The translations under genes were made by a program, and so were the position numbers. Of a stretch of DNA of 64,000 bases, positions 22,352 through 35,100 are shown piece after piece. How positions within the stretch are numbered: position 1 is the stretch's first letter; every line of letters starts with the position of its first letter. The notes below the pieces were generated by a model. The model saw nothing but the letters and a program-made list of their open reading frames with translations, had not been told where the DNA came from and did no database searches. The stretch is from Rhypophila decipiens (taxonomy: Eukaryota; Ascomycota; Sordariomycetes; Sordariales; Naviculisporaceae): contig MU858056.1 in the NCBI GenBank assembly GCA_033297075.1, positions 186,001-250,000 of the forward strand. Reading direction: 5' to 3'.

Positions 22352-24464
22352 ATGGCGCAACTCACCACCACAACCACTGTTGATGTCTCACTGGCTTGTG
22401 AGAAGCTATGGCCAACGAGAGATTCTCATCCCGAGTTGGCTCACTCCATGGAGAAGCCAAGGCGAGGTTTAAAAGGCTATGTCGGGCAGAAGGTGATGTC
22501 TCTCCCGACATACCCCATCTTCAAGCCTATATCGCTCTCGACATCTTGGTCATTCTACGTCATGAAACCAGCCCAGAAGCCTCCCCCTCGATCAGGAAGT
22601 CCAGTGCGATATTCTGTCGCACGCGGGGCCCAGGAAGCCCTCAAGAGACTGATAGAGACTTGCGGGAATGTGGTGCCCCAGGAATTCGTCAAGCACCACA
22701 CCTCGGTCACTTTCAGCTCGCCATCTTCAAATGAAGGAGTCGTCTTTCCTTGTCCTCTCAAGGAGCAAGATGCCATTGCGGCCATCAAGGCCCTCGAAGC
22801 TTGTGCGGCAGCCGCTATCGCAGACCTCCGCTGGACGGGGCGAGAAAGTGTCAAAAGAAGCATAACGGTCGACCTGGACAAATCCGCCTGCTTTCTCATG
22901 TCGGCATACCTGACCACTATTGACGGCCAGGACAAAACGGATCCTGATGTGAAAGCGAAAATAAAAGGTTGGCCCTATGATACCTCCAAAAAGCCTTCAG
23001 AGATGCTAACCATTCCTAGACACTGATTTGAATCGAGCCCAGTCGATCTTGTATCGCCGCCTGTCGGCCAATTTATACAAGACAAAAGATGACAGATATT
23101 ATCATATCCATGGCTCGCTTGACGCCACGGCTGTGATGTCAAGTCTTGGACTTCGTCCGTTCGATCCTGCACTCCAAAGCTACGAGGACTGCAAAAATGC
23201 CATTGGTGAAGCTGTGGCACAATTCACCATAGAGGAGCTGGAGGCGAAAAATCGAGAAGCCAAAGGTGCAGGAATTGAGGCTATAAGTTGGCATGAATTT
23301 CGGGAAACCAAGCACGGGAAGGTGCTCTCCGCGAAGACTCCTTTCTCTTTACAACCGCAATCTCCGACAGATGCCCAAAACAGACGGCCAAACTTTGCAT
23401 TTTCGGAAGCGGAGTTCCCGAATGGCAACCAACAAGAGCGGGTCTCTGACCACCGTGTTCTTAGCGGAATCAAGGTCCTGGAGATGTGTCGTGTCATTGC
23501 CGGGCCGACGATTGGGCGCTCACTCGCCGCCCATGGTGCCTCTGTCATGAAGGTGACATCACCCTGCCTACCCGATGTGCCATTCTTTCAGGTCGATGTC
23601 AACACGGGAAAGCATTGTGTGGATCTCGACCTCAAGAAGGAGAGTGACAGAGAGATCCTTGAAAGGCTGCTCAAAGAAGCAGACGTCATTATCGATGGCT
23701 ACCGGCACGGAGCTCTCGAGGGGCTAGGCTATGGCGTCGAGAAGCTCGACCAGATGGCCAAGGATCGGGGGTATGGCTTTGTCTACGTCGCCGAGGACTG
23801 CTTTGGCGGGATCGGACATTCCGACGCAGAATGGGCCGGCCGTCGAGGCTGGCAGCAGATTGCCGACTGCGCGACGGGGGTCGCCTGGGCTCAGGGCAGA
23901 TTCATGGGCTTGAACGAGCCGGTGATTCCACCTTTTCCCATGTCTGACTACGGCACCGGTGCTCTAGGGTGCATCGCTGCCATGGCTGGGCTGTTCCGCC
24001 GGGCGACTCAGGGCGGAACATGGGTCTGCCGCACAAGCCTGTGCCAATACGACGTCTTTCTGATGAACCTAGGCGAGCTTCCCGAGGAAGAGCAGAAATG
24101 CCTTCGCAAGGAGCACGCTGGTTCTTCTGACGAGTCTGATTTCTTTGGGCTGCGGCATAATGACTCTGTTGACGAGGTTGGCAGGCGTGCGCTGGAGAGT
24201 ATGCGACGGAATAGTCCTCATATCTTTCGGGACAAGAAGAGGCTTATGCAGACGGCTAGGAGTGAAAGTTTCAAGGAGGGGGTGGTCGAATGGCCCCGGG
24301 AGGCTATTGAGGTGGATGGTGTTATTGTTGGTCATGTTCGTCCTGCCAGGAATAATGGGTTTGACTCGGGTAATGATGGTATCATTAGCTGGGATGGTTG
24401 GGAGGTGGACGAGAAAATGGCCGAGGAGATTGGTCTGTTCAAGGGGCATCCGGAGTGCTCCTGA
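22352..24464 (+). CDS. CoA-transferase family III (CaiB/BaiF) protein, halves in permuted order
   Basis: Exons 22352-22967 and 23020-24464 give 686 residues. The 52-nt intron has a weak donor (GTTGGC) but a clear GCTAACC branch and CCTAG acceptor, and without it the frame stops at 23026. The segment typical of the N-terminus of CaiB proteins (SGIKVLEMCRVIAGPTIGRSL, then GKHCVDLDLKKESDREIL, then ADVIIDGYRHGALEGLGYG) appears only after about residue 345. It is preceded by a segment normally C-terminal (YYHIHGSLDAT...AQFTIEELEAKNREAKGAGI...). Family members move CoA between carboxylic acids or racemise 2-methylacyl-CoA. The substrate here is unknown. No targeting signal is obvious, and the C-terminus is PECS. 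Confidence 0.8.
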
Positions 24465-25179
24465 TGCTGATACGATGCTCAACCATTGATCGCATCATCG
24501 CGACAGGGTTAGATGCCACCGATTTTCTTTTTTTCTTTTCTTTTTTTCTTGTTTTTCAACTTGTCACGGCGTTGGGTACCTTCGATGTATAGATAGATAG
24601 ACATCATCTTTCTATCGGGCACAAAGGTGGTGAGGCAATTGTCTTTTCGAGATGGCGGCTTGGCTTTTTCAATAGAAATTGTTTAGCCTACCTACTACCT
24701 ACGGTAGCCAGGCATCAATCAAGTCTTTTGTTTTTTTCCCTATCGTCAGATTCAGCACTGAAATTGACTTCTTTATGCCAGCGATGTTCTGTCATTTCAC
24801 AAACTACGCCCTTAACGAGCGATGGATTAATACGAAAACCTGCGTGAGATGGGACCGTCCACAGGTCTATCGGAGACAGGAAACGCTTAAAACTCTAGAT
24901 GAGTCTTGCACCCTTATACTGTGGTTACCAAGTCTCAAATGATGAACTTCAAAGAGACCCGATCTTTCGCACCATAACTCCTCAATATTCGGTGTGCGAA
25001 ATTAACGTTCTCTCTATTGGCAATGTACAGTACCTAGATTTACATTTTATATACCTATTTTACAGTAGTTGACTAAACCAAAAGACAGTCTCTCTCCTGC
25101 CCTAGATTTCATTGTCACATGTTCAGTCCCTTCTGACAGGGACGGAAGACAAGATGGATCGACACAACATCCAGCTTTC
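24465..25179. other. Convergent 3' region, CoA-transferase / TMEM223-like
   Basis: 0.7 kb between convergent stops. Contains a pyrimidine tract at about 24523-24555 and a short TAGA repeat near 24590. No gene seen. Confidence 0.45.
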
Positions 25180-26280
25180 TTATTGTCCCGGCGCCGGGCG
25201 AATGGTAAACAACCGATCCAACGCCTTCCCATCCTCAAGAGCCCATCCACCCGAAACATCAATCTTATACTCGGTCTTTCCCAACAAAATCTTGGCAAAG
25301 CCCTCCCTGAAAAACGGTCGCTTGACACTCGCCCAGACGCCGCCCGCAACCTGCTTGCCCACCTTGGCACCATCCCGGAACGGCGCAGTCATGATATGAT
25401 CCCTCCGGTACTGAATCTCCCTCGCCCTCGCCTCCCTCGCCTCCCGCTCGGCACGAACAACCTCGACCATGGTATTATTCTTGGGCGACGGGGGCGCTTG
25501 CTTCCCTAAAACACTCAGATTCCCGAGCACACCAAACATCCTAAAGGGCAGTTGTATCTCCTCGGGCGTGTAGAGGCGCTTCTTCATCGGGAGAAAGGGA
25601 AAGGGCCGCTGCATGGCTACTTCGATGTAGATGGGCGACTTTGCCTGCGCGGCGGGGGAGAGCCTCTTTGCCAGCATGTGCGTGGGCACCGCCTCGATGT
25701 GCCGGATGATGTGCTGGGTTCCGAGGACAAAGTAGATGCCCATCGCCGTCATGAAGATACAGATCAGGCCGAAGGCGTGGGGAACCCATGTTGCGAGGCC
25801 CTCGCGCGGGTGGAGGTAGACCTCCCAGTATTGGACTACTGTGTAGGTTATGCAGAAGGCGCCGGCTGCGAAGGAGGAGACGCGGTACCAGAAGTGGGAG
25901 GGGGCTTCGTAGAGGAGGGTCCGCGAGCCTTTTGTGGCGAGGCGCTCGACGTAGCTTTTTAGGGCGTTCGCTGCTGTGAGGCGGGGGCCTGCGGGGGGTT
26001 TTGTCGGCGTGACGACGGGGGCGGATGGCTTTTTCGGAGCTGCGGAGGAGGAGGCATTTCGGCGAAGAGCGGGCCGTGCCGGAGACGGAGACGGTTTCGC
26101 TCGGCGCGTGATGTGGAAGAGACGGGTCCGAATCGTCGCGACGGGGCCATTGCTCTGGAAGAGGAAGCGGGTCGGTGGCGTTGATATCGAGGCTGAAGCG
26201 CAACTATGCCATGTTGATGTTGTTGTCTGTCGGGTCAGGAGAAAGAACTGAGACCCTATTCTTTGTGGCAGGGACGCCAT
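25180..26280 (-). CDS. Mitochondrial two-TM protein, TMEM70/TMEM223-like
   Basis: An intronless frame from ATG at 26280 to the stop at 25180 gives 366 residues. The first about 90 residues are rich in Arg, Ser, Ala and Pro with almost no acidic residues, as in a mitochondrial presequence. Two hydrophobic helices follow (about 133-152 and 168-188), flanked by SHFWYRVSSF and YFVLGTQHIIRHIEAVP. The C-terminal matrix-like part is basic. This architecture and the spacing of the helices resemble the TMEM70/TMEM186/TMEM223 family of inner-membrane assembly factors for respiratory complexes. The resemblance is from memory and modest, so the molecular role is not assigned. The ATG at 26280 is chosen because the frame upstream has no ATG, only TTG. 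Confidence 0.6.
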   Translation of the reverse strand: MASLPQRIGSQFFLLTRQTTTSTWHSCASASISTPPTRFLFQSNGPVATIRTRLFHITRRAKPSPSPARPALRRNASSSAAPKKPSAPVVTPTKPPAGPRLTAANALKSYVERLATKGSRTLLYEAPSHFWYRVSSFAAGAFCITYTVVQYWEVYLHPREGLATWVPHAFGLICIFMTAMGIYFVLGTQHIIRHIEAVPTHMLAKRLSPAAQAKSPIYIEVAMQRPFPFLPMKKRLYTPEEIQLPFRMFGVLGNLSVLGKQAPPSPKNNTMVEVVRAEREAREARAREIQYRRDHIMTAPFRDGAKVGKQVAGGVWASVKRPFFREGFAKILLGKTEYKIDVSGGWALEDGKALDRLFTIRPAPGQ

Positions 26281-27225
26281 TGGAATCTTTGAGCTTTGAG
26301 CGGGTGTCACGAGCAATCAGGAAGCTAAGCAGTGTGTGAGGTACGTCGCTGTAGGCGTCCAAACTGCTGCGATGAGCTTCAGGCCCGAGGCTCCAAATTT
26401 GTCAAGGTGCAGGGGTTCCTGCTGCCCGGTTTCGGTCCAATGTTTGAGCGACTGGGGCTGATTTAAGGTTTTGGCACCCCTCTGGACCCTTGTTCAAGCA
26501 AACCGGAGCCCCAATTGTGGAATTTGGAGACCACAAGGCGTGCCAAGGAATCGGACGAGCAGGTCCGAGAGACAGTAAGGCAAGCCCATACGAGAATGAG
26601 AGATTCGAAAATCGACATCGAGAGTTTGAAGATGAAGGCGTATATGTGACTTCAAACAAGCGAATTGAGAAAAAAAAAACGGGGTAGTCAGAAAGGTTAC
26701 GCTTGCTGTTAGCTAATCATGGACGTGGGGGGCACCTGGGCCGAAGATATGGTACAAATACTATTAAAGCCATATGTGCTTCTTCATTACGCGTATTTTT
26801 AGTCCTCTCTAAACGCCTTCAAGAGATGGATGGTATGCGTGTATGTTCATTATTTAACCCGTACCGATACGGATATGGTCTTTGTAATCCATTTGACAGC
26901 CTCCAGTTGGGGGCATCCGTCGCGAAGAACGACAGGGATTGACTTGGCGGTTTAGTGCAGATCGATTAGGAAGGGACCCGCCTGCGGTCCGAACTTTTTG
27001 AGTGACAGCCTGACGGTTTGGAGCTTATGTTGAATTGGCCCAAGCTTCTCGGCCAGTTTCCCTCCCCAACCGATAAACTGAGTTCTGCAACCACCAACCC
27101 CGAATGCCCTCGTACCTCGAGACCTTTAGCCCGCCACCCTTTTCCAACCCATCTAGTCCCGCAATCGACCTCAAAAGCCAATTGGGTCCGAATAACTCCT
27201 CCCAGCGAGTGAGCGACCGTCAGTC
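26281..27225. promoter_or_regulatory. Divergent intergenic region, TMEM223-like / PDX1
   Basis: 0.95 kb between divergent starts. No gene recognised. The sequence AGGAAGCTAAGC near 26320 recalls a 5S rRNA core motif, but the rest does not fit. Confidence 0.4.
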
Positions 27226-28581
27226 ATGGCATCCTTCGCGGCAACATGTCGCATCTCGTCGCGCTTGGCTGGAAGGGCCCTGCGACAGGATGTCGCCGGT
27301 CGAGGTCAGTGCCACTCAACAAACCCATATTCTTTTATCTTGTCATAGAGCTCTCCTAAAATGTTCGTCCGTTCAGGTTTCCGAACATCAGCCGCTGCCC
27401 TTGCGGCCCAGAATTTCACAATGCCAGCCCTGTCCCCAACGATGACTGAGGGAAATATCGCTACGTGGCGCGTCAAGGAGGGCGACAAGTTTGTGGCCGG
27501 CGACGTACTGCTCGAGATTGAAACCGACAAGGCTACCATGGACGTCGAGGCTCAAGAGGACGGTATTCTGATGAAAATAATGCAGCAAGACGGCAGCAAA
27601 GGCGTCCAGGTCGGCACACGGATAGCGGTGATTGCGGAAGAGGGTGATGACATCAGCAAACTCGAGATCCCAGCCGACGAAGCATCCAAGAAAGCCGACG
27701 CTGCGGCCCCCGAGCCTGCCGCTTCTTCAGCACCGAAACCCACTGAGACGTCCTCGTCGTCGTCGTCCGAGGCCTCGGCCAAGTCTTCAGGAAAGGCACA
27801 GAAACAGACATACCCTCTGTATCCCTCTGTAGCCCACCTGCTCAAAGTGAACGGCTTGGACGCAAGTGTGGCAGACAGCATCCCCGCCACAGGACCTAAC
27901 GGGCGTCTCTTGAAGGGTGACGTGCTCGCGCATCTTGGCCAGATCAATGTTGAAACTCCTTCGGCGATCGAATCGAGGTACAAGCATGCTTCGCACTTGG
28001 ACCTCAGCAATATCAAGGTCGCAAAGGCCCCCGAGGTTAAGAAGGTCGAACAGGCTCCAGCACCGGCTGCTCCCCGGGCGCCCGAGAAGACCAGTGTCTC
28101 ATTATCGGTCTCTTTGGGGGCCGTGATTGAGGTTCAGTCAAGGATACAAAAGAAATTGGGTATCTTCCTGCCTCTTTCCACCTTTATCAGCCGGGCTTCG
28201 GACCTTGCAAACGATGAGTTACCCCTGCCAGCTGGCACTCAGCCGACAGCCGACCAGCTGTTTGACCAGATCCTGGGCCTTGACAAGGTTGGTCCCAAGG
28301 CCTCGAGGGGACAGTACCTGCCCCAGATTGCGGCTTTCGAGCCGGCTTCGTTTGCTGCGCGTAAGCCTGCGGGGAGGAAGTCGGACATTATCGATCTGCT
28401 GGCGGCTGGTCCTTCACGTCCAGTACAGAAACCGAAGCAAGCTGTTATGCCAGGCATTTCAGCCTCCGGGCCCAACCTGTTGAGTCTTCACGTCCCTAAG
28501 GCAGAGGAGAGGAGGGCAAAGGTCTTCCTCGAGAGATTGAAGCTTGTGCTGGAGACGGACCCTGGCAGGCTGGTTATTTGA
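27226..28581 (+). CDS. pdx1: Pyruvate dehydrogenase E3-binding protein (protein X)
   Basis: Exons 27226-27304 and 27377-28581, with a 72-nt GTCAGT...TTCAG intron, give 427 residues. The N-terminal 35 residues form a basic mitochondrial presequence. A lipoyl domain (about 39-115) carries Lys78 in EIETDKATMDVEA, the lipoylation site. An Ala/Ser/Pro linker follows, then a peripheral subunit-binding domain (about 173-214, TYPLYPSVAHLLKVNGL...GRLLKGDVLAHLG) that recruits dihydrolipoamide dehydrogenase. The remaining 200 residues lack the HxxxDG active-site motif of E2 acetyltransferases, which separates protein X from E2. It works in the mitochondrial matrix as part of the pyruvate dehydrogenase core. 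Confidence 0.93.
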
Positions 28582-28660
28582 GGTGGGCTGTTTGATGAAT
28601 GGAGTTGGAGTGTGTTTGATGTAGTATAGGATTACAGAATAGACTTTATCAACCTACGCT

Positions 28661-29167
28661 ACCTAAACGGGCCTTCTCGAGCTTTGAGGGGCCCCGCTCG
28701 CGAGTATTGAAGGCCTTCTAATGACATCTAAATCCCTTATTTGCGACTTTTAAGGCCACTGCTCACAGCTTTGACGGCCTTGCTAACCACTTATAAATGC
28801 CTCACTCACGACTTTAAAGGGCTTTTTTCGCAGCTTCAAATGTCTTATATACGAGTCTGGGGGCATTTTACTTGGACATACTTTGTGAGACTTTCTCGTA
28901 CATTTACAAGACTTTTAAGGCCCGTATTCAGAAGCTTGAAGGCCTTGCTATCGACTCACCAGGACCTTTCAATGACATCCACGTGTCTAGTTTGCAGCTT
29001 TCAAGGCTGCTCACAACCTTGAGGGCTTTGCAAACCATTAACAAAGATCCTCCTCACGATTTTTAAGGGCCTCGCTGAGGATATGTAATCTAAGACCTTA
29101 TTCACAACTCTTACAAGCCTCAATAATGTCTACTAATAGCCCTCACGAGCTGATTATAGGCGTCATT
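28661..29167. repeat. Degenerate tandem array, unit 21-22 bp, about 23 copies
   Basis: Just downstream of pdx1 the sequence can be laid out as successive units starting near 28678, 28699, 28721, 28742, 28764, 28786, 28807 and 28829, and onward to about 29167. The common core is GACTTTTAAGGCCTTG, preceded by CAC and followed by CTA. Best-preserved units are at 28742-28828 and 28938-28960. Individual units diverge strongly and a few are longer or shorter. There is no coding frame across it. Confidence 0.7.
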
Positions 29168-32100
29168 TCTACAATAAATGGCGTTGATAGAAGGCACTTA
29201 CTGGGCCAGCCCTCTGGTCGAAACAGGCCCAACTTGGTTAAATACCGTGGGATGGTTTACGATACAATTCTACATGTCGCCTTTTGACGAAAGAAATCCA
29301 ATATATAAAGACCTCGGTATCTGAGAGTTGATGGATTCACCCGGTCTTGCGAACGCGTTTTCACAAGCATCAACAGGCTTCACCGCTGAGCGACAAAGTC
29401 AATAATAGGCCCAGGAGGAAGTAGCACGTCATGGCCGTCAATACAAAGAGCAGGTAGGGGGGCTGGATGTGACATTCTAGCCGACTTGGGGCGAGTCTGA
29501 GGATGGTTTGGTTATGGCGATCGGTTTGAGGAGCAGGAGCGTAGAATATGAAACATATCCAGAACCTTAGTTTTTTGGGTACTTGCTACTTGGTCATTCT
29601 ACTCCTTGACCGGAAGGCGCCCTCCAGGAAGCCAGGCGTTCACCTTGGCCGTGAGAGGAAACAGATCAAGTGCAAGTTGTATAATTATCTCTCGGCGAGA
29701 CTCCGTGTCAAAGTTATTATCTGTGAACGTACATACTAACCTGAACCGTATAAAACGTTCATTCTGTATTCCTTTATATCGACCCATAATTCTTTGGTCG
29801 TGTCCAGGTTTTCATGTACCATCCGGGCTGATTTCTCTGCACTTTTGAGCAAAGTGATGGCCCGGGGCGCTCTTTGACCGAACTACGAGACATTCAGCAT
29901 ATCTCCGGGGTTTTGTTTTCGTAATCGGAACAAGATCTGGTGGACTTGACGATATCCCGAGCTGGGCCCTGAAGCCACATTTCCCTTGTATAACAGTAAT
30001 GTTCAAACAGCCACCAAGCTCGCTAAGTAACCATGAAAAGAACCTTGTTCGATCCTCAGTCAACAAACTATTCGCATTGATCACCACCTCTCTCCTTCCC
30101 ACGCATCATAAGCAGGAATGGGTTATGGGGTTATGTGGAACCGTTCTAAATTCATGAAATAACGTTTACGTCGTCGTCATCGAATGCCCGGAACCCAAAC
30201 TAGCCGCCCGCTTGTCCTTCTCTCATTGCTCGAGTCTCCCTGGTCCTAGAACCGCTCCCCCTCCCCCCCTCGGGTTCCACAAATCCAGTACAAGGTGGTT
30301 CGTGTGTATCAAACTGACGACAACCAACATGACTACCTTGCTACCTTAGTAAGTTTCCATGTAGACTTATATAAGCTTGTCCATAGAGGTACGCAAGGTA
30401 ACGATGAACGGTGACGAACGACCAGCTGTACGGTGGAACAATGGTTATCTGGCCAGGAACATTCGATTACCTCACCTACCTCCTCATATCTCTCTCGGTC
30501 GATTATATATCCTTGAACTTACACATGTACATTATATGCTCACAAGCACAAGCATTGGCAGTAAGTAGCGCGCGCTTCAGACACCTGGTGGTTTGTCATG
30601 TTAGGTAATTATAGAGATACGATAGGGGCGAATATTCTCCGGTCCGGTTTCGGGCTATGTATTTGCGTTTTCACCCACATTATCATTCCCAGGTTTGCTT
30701 ACCTTGCCTTATTCAGTAAACTAAAGCCCCTCTCGGTTTATCATTCTCTCGGTCCACTGACTGCCCTGGAGTTAGAACCCAGTGAGTGGTGTGGTGAGTA
30801 GTAATGCAAGTCTCTTGAATAAGGTCAACTTGTCGTATGGATGGGATCACCTCAGCAATCGAGGGCAAGTGGGTGTGGTCACCGAGAGTATATTCACCGT
30901 ATTCACCAAAGTGGTGGTGTGCTGTCTTAGTCAAACTTCCGCGGTGTGGGGGGTTGGGGTCTAGAATAAGAGGCATAGCTGGACATCAAGTGAGCATTGC
31001 TTGGTAACCAACCAACCATCTATAGAGATCTCATCTTGAAATCTGATTATCGTGTTGGTGAGGCACCAAGGTCATTCGTCTTACACCTTGTTCTCATCAC
31101 ACCCGACTCCACTATTTTATCCCAAGTCTGTATTTCCATCCCGTCTTTCTTCTTTTTGCGGGGTGCAGCCGACGAGGTCAGATTGGATGAAATAACGTCC
31201 TTTCTGTAGTACTCACCGGTAAGGTTCTTGTTTGCTGTGAATCATACTAATCGGACCAGAGGAATATGAGACGATTCACGACACACGGCCTCAATATTGC
31301 CCGTTGCATGAATTACTCATCTCTCGTTTTTTTCTCGGTAGTGTAGAATATCTCAAGAATGTTGAAAAAATCTTAAGATAAAGACGTCATGGCAGAGAAG
31401 GGGAGGGGTCAACAAACATGGGATCCATATCGCCAGGTTTGGCATTATGGATCATATCTCACCGGGTTGATCTTTAGAACAAATATGTAAGTTATCGGAG
31501 AAAAGGCGGCAAGCAAAGATGGAGAAAGTGAAGAAGAGATGAACAAGATCCTTGATTGATTTGACTCTTTTCCTGGGTATTGAACGGATTCCTAGGTTCC
31601 CCTTGTCAAGTACCGGATGGTCCCATCTTCAACGGCCCCCATGATCCTCGCTCCCTGTAGATCCATTTCACCTCCCAGAAGAATATGGATGGTCCTTGTT
31701 GGAGCGGACAAGCGGTCCTGGGACGTTTTTTTCTTGTGATTCTTGACTCAAGCGACCTACTTTACCCCTCCTTTTTTTTTCTTGCCGTCCATGTTGTTGC
31801 TAGGGTTCCGGTGAGTCGGTTACTCACTGGCATTGACCAATGTCCCTCCCTGTCCTGTATCAGAAGCGCCAAGGAGACAGTAAAGTTGAGAGGATGACCA
31901 GAAGAGAGGAGGAGAAGAATGTAGTTAGGTGGTATTCTGTTATATGCATCATGTATGTAAGTTGGTCTACAAGACGCACATCATCATGTACCTCCATCCT
32001 CGCATGAAACCACATGCCGAACTATCCCTATTCGGGACTTGCGTCGTAACGACCGAATGTGGCGGTCAAGGAAAGAAAAAGTTCGAGTTGATATGGTTGA

Positions 32101-35100
32101 CTCAACTTGACATGGAGGTGCAGTTCAGTAAGTGAGGAGCTTGATACAGGGTTGATGGTGTGGGCAAGGGGAGAGGGCATCTGGATCGCCCATATCCTTG
32201 TGTTCACCAAAAGGTTCAGATGAGATCGCCCCAGGGAAGATCGCGGCTTGACAAGATGTCGTTGCGCACGATAATAGAAGATATGCAGGTAGGCAAGCTA
32301 ATGGGGAGCGAGAAACATGTTACCTCGCAGCATCAAACACTCTCTACTGCAGAAAGGCAGCATGCTACAACCGGAACAGAGGAATCCTGCAGATGGGAGT
32401 CTTGACTAGTAACCGGAGAGTAGGTATAGTACAGTGCCGTGCTCGAGAAAAAGGGCAAGCGAGCCTGGCCAGTGGCCAATGGGTAAAACTCCAAGAAAAG
32501 GACTGGCATGCTGCACGTCCGGGACGCATGAAGATATGAAAAGATTTTCTGTCCTTCCACCCATCGAGGCGGACTTGAAGAAGAAGAGCCTCTTTTACTT
32601 GCAGGCTGCATCTGTAAACAAAGTCTCGGAATAAACTCAAGACAAGGCGGTGAACGAAAACACCTTCATGGACATCATCTGAATCATATCCCATCTGTCC
32701 GTACCCCATATTCGGAAGTGCATAAAAAAGGAAACTGGGCGGTTATCAAGTTGAGCATCGGCCCAAGCGCCATGATCCTTGCAAGACTCTCTTGACGCCA
32801 AGACTACACCCTAGTCCAGTCAGCCGGTCGGGGGAAAGAATCGTCAACAAGAAGACCCTTTTTCGCTTCGGTTCAAAAATCTCGTTGTTTGCTCGGGAAA
32901 CAACGACACATGCTCTTTTTACACTACACTCAATTCGTCCTAGTGCAGTCATAAACTTAGCTTGTGGAGTCGAGACGATGGTAATCTGATCCTCCAGGGA
33001 GTGGGGGTCTACTCCGCAAGGTGAGCTTTTACTCCGTGGTTTGAAGCAAATAATTCCAACGAATGCCACTCTGTGTGGACGAGATTTCTCGTGCCGGTAC
33101 CACGCTACTCTACGCGATGGTGTATTTCGTTCCCCGCCCCCGCCCTCGAGGGGGCTCGAACCAAGGCAGTCGAGCCGCAGGAAGGGTCCTTTACGCCGGC
33201 AAACGGCATCTGCGGCTGGTGAGGTTGATGGAATACACTAGACGAGAATGATCTTTTTGGTAAAGAAGAATGAAAGCGCGGGGAAGCGAAGATGCCTGCC
33301 GCCGTTGGCGCAACTTTATTTTTTCCATTCGCGTCGTCTGCTGGAAGTTGTCCACCGGTCTGTTCGCGAATCTCCCAAGATGTGGATGCAGCTTATCGAC
33401 TGAAGTTCGGTGAGGCCAGTAGCGGAGGGTAAGGTAAGGTAAAGGACCTCAAGAGTTTGCTTACTAGGATCACCACAAATTTGCCTTCCCTTACATGATT
33501 CAGTTGCCTTCCCTGTTAAACTTGAGACAGGAGGATGAGACCAGGCCTGGGAGAGAATTATTTTATATTACAAGACCGATGAGATCAGGAGAGATATATA
33601 TCTTAATCCTCAAACCGATGTGCGTTTGAGACGGTTTGGTTCTTGTTGAAAGGGGCCAGAAGGTGCCGTTAAACCTCCATCACGATGTTGGACTTGGTAG
33701 TTCCTACCATAAGGTATAATGGGGATGAGTTATCACTGGCTCCCCACATTTTCGGCTTTCCTCAAATGGGGTGTCACATTCTGACCGAGACGGGAAAGCG
33801 GTGTCAAGGAAACTGCCACATGTTGCAGAAGGAACAACTGCCTGTGGCTTGACCGCTCGGGTAGCATTTCTTTTAGTGTACGGAGTACTCCTTTGAGGCG
33901 CGGCTCGGACCTCTAAAAGACCACGGCCCGACCGCCATGAAGAATTTCCATTTTTGAAGCGCCGCCCGGGAAAAAGCGAAGCCGATTTAAGCCGGGCCGC
34001 GGCCTTGACTGGCCGGCCGACCGGCCGGCCAACACGGAGGTGGCTGCCGTGGCTCAACCTCACCCCGGGATCGCCCAAGGAGAAGGGCCGCAAGGAAGGA
34101 TGATCCAAGGGTTAAGCCACGGTGACAGATATGAGGATTTACCGAGGTGCCCACTTACCTACTCACAGACAAGGAGCACAAAGAGATCAGAGCTATGGCG
34201 GCGATCGTTCGAGACTTCCAACTCACGATAACACCAAGGAGGGTTGAGTGCACACTACTTTTCTGCCATGCAATATTTCCCCTCCTACAACTCCGACCTC
34301 ATGGCTTGAAGTGAATTAAAAGAGGGTGTGGCGGCTGCATATGTCCTGCACCTCCACCGCCCATTCATATCTGCATTGTCTCTGGAGGGAGGAGGAATCC
34401 GCTCCTGCGCTTCTGATTCGATGGGCGAGGAGCATATCATCCCGAGCCGTGTGTTTGCTATCTCTCTTTGTCTATTTTCAATGTCCTCGCCGTCGACTCT
34501 GTGCAGAATATCATGCCGCCTCCCGGCCGGCATCAGTCTGGCTTCCAAAGGTAAAGTCAGGTGAGTACAGCACCGGTAGGATTTTGGAAAGGCCAAGCGG
34601 TGGCAATGCAGACGTACGGCGTACAGACATATCTTCGTACAGGCAGGAATTCCTCGATCGATTTGACAGACAGATCCCTCGACCAGGTTAGTTCATTTTG
34701 CTGTTGGACCACGGTTCATTTTGAGGCAATTTATCACGAGCTAGGAAAAGAGTCAAGAATGTCACCAATCTACTTACCGTATCTACATTCTCACTTGCAA
34801 CTTCTAGCGGTGAAACAACTGCAGCACAACATCGAAAAAGAAATCCTTCACGCAACTGACCAAGCAATGCAGCTGCCCTCCTTTACCTCGATGGAGTTGG
34901 CCCCTGGGGTAATGAGCAACGATCGCGATTGAACATGATTCGCCCGTGTCAAAAGAAGGGTAAAGGTCGTGCTATGTTACACATTGAGAGCAGGGTGAAG
35001 AAGCGATGCCCAGATTGTCGAGATTGAGAACGAGAAGCTGCAGGTATCCGATCACGCTAAGAGGACCCTTCTTGCCTTGATGGAAATCCTGGATGTGAGG

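Noticed and set aside
26310..26360. 5S rRNA-like GGAAGCTAAGC
   Set aside because: Only the short core matches; the surrounding helices of 5S rRNA are absent.
29330..29460. Faint resemblance to a transposase C-terminus (ERVFTSINRLH-like)
   Set aside because: Only a few residues match, with stop codons in each frame; not enough to call a transposon relic.
33140..33170. Possible tRNA B box (GGTTCGAGCCC) on the minus strand
   Set aside because: The flanking bases do not form a T stem and no A box or acceptor stem could be found.
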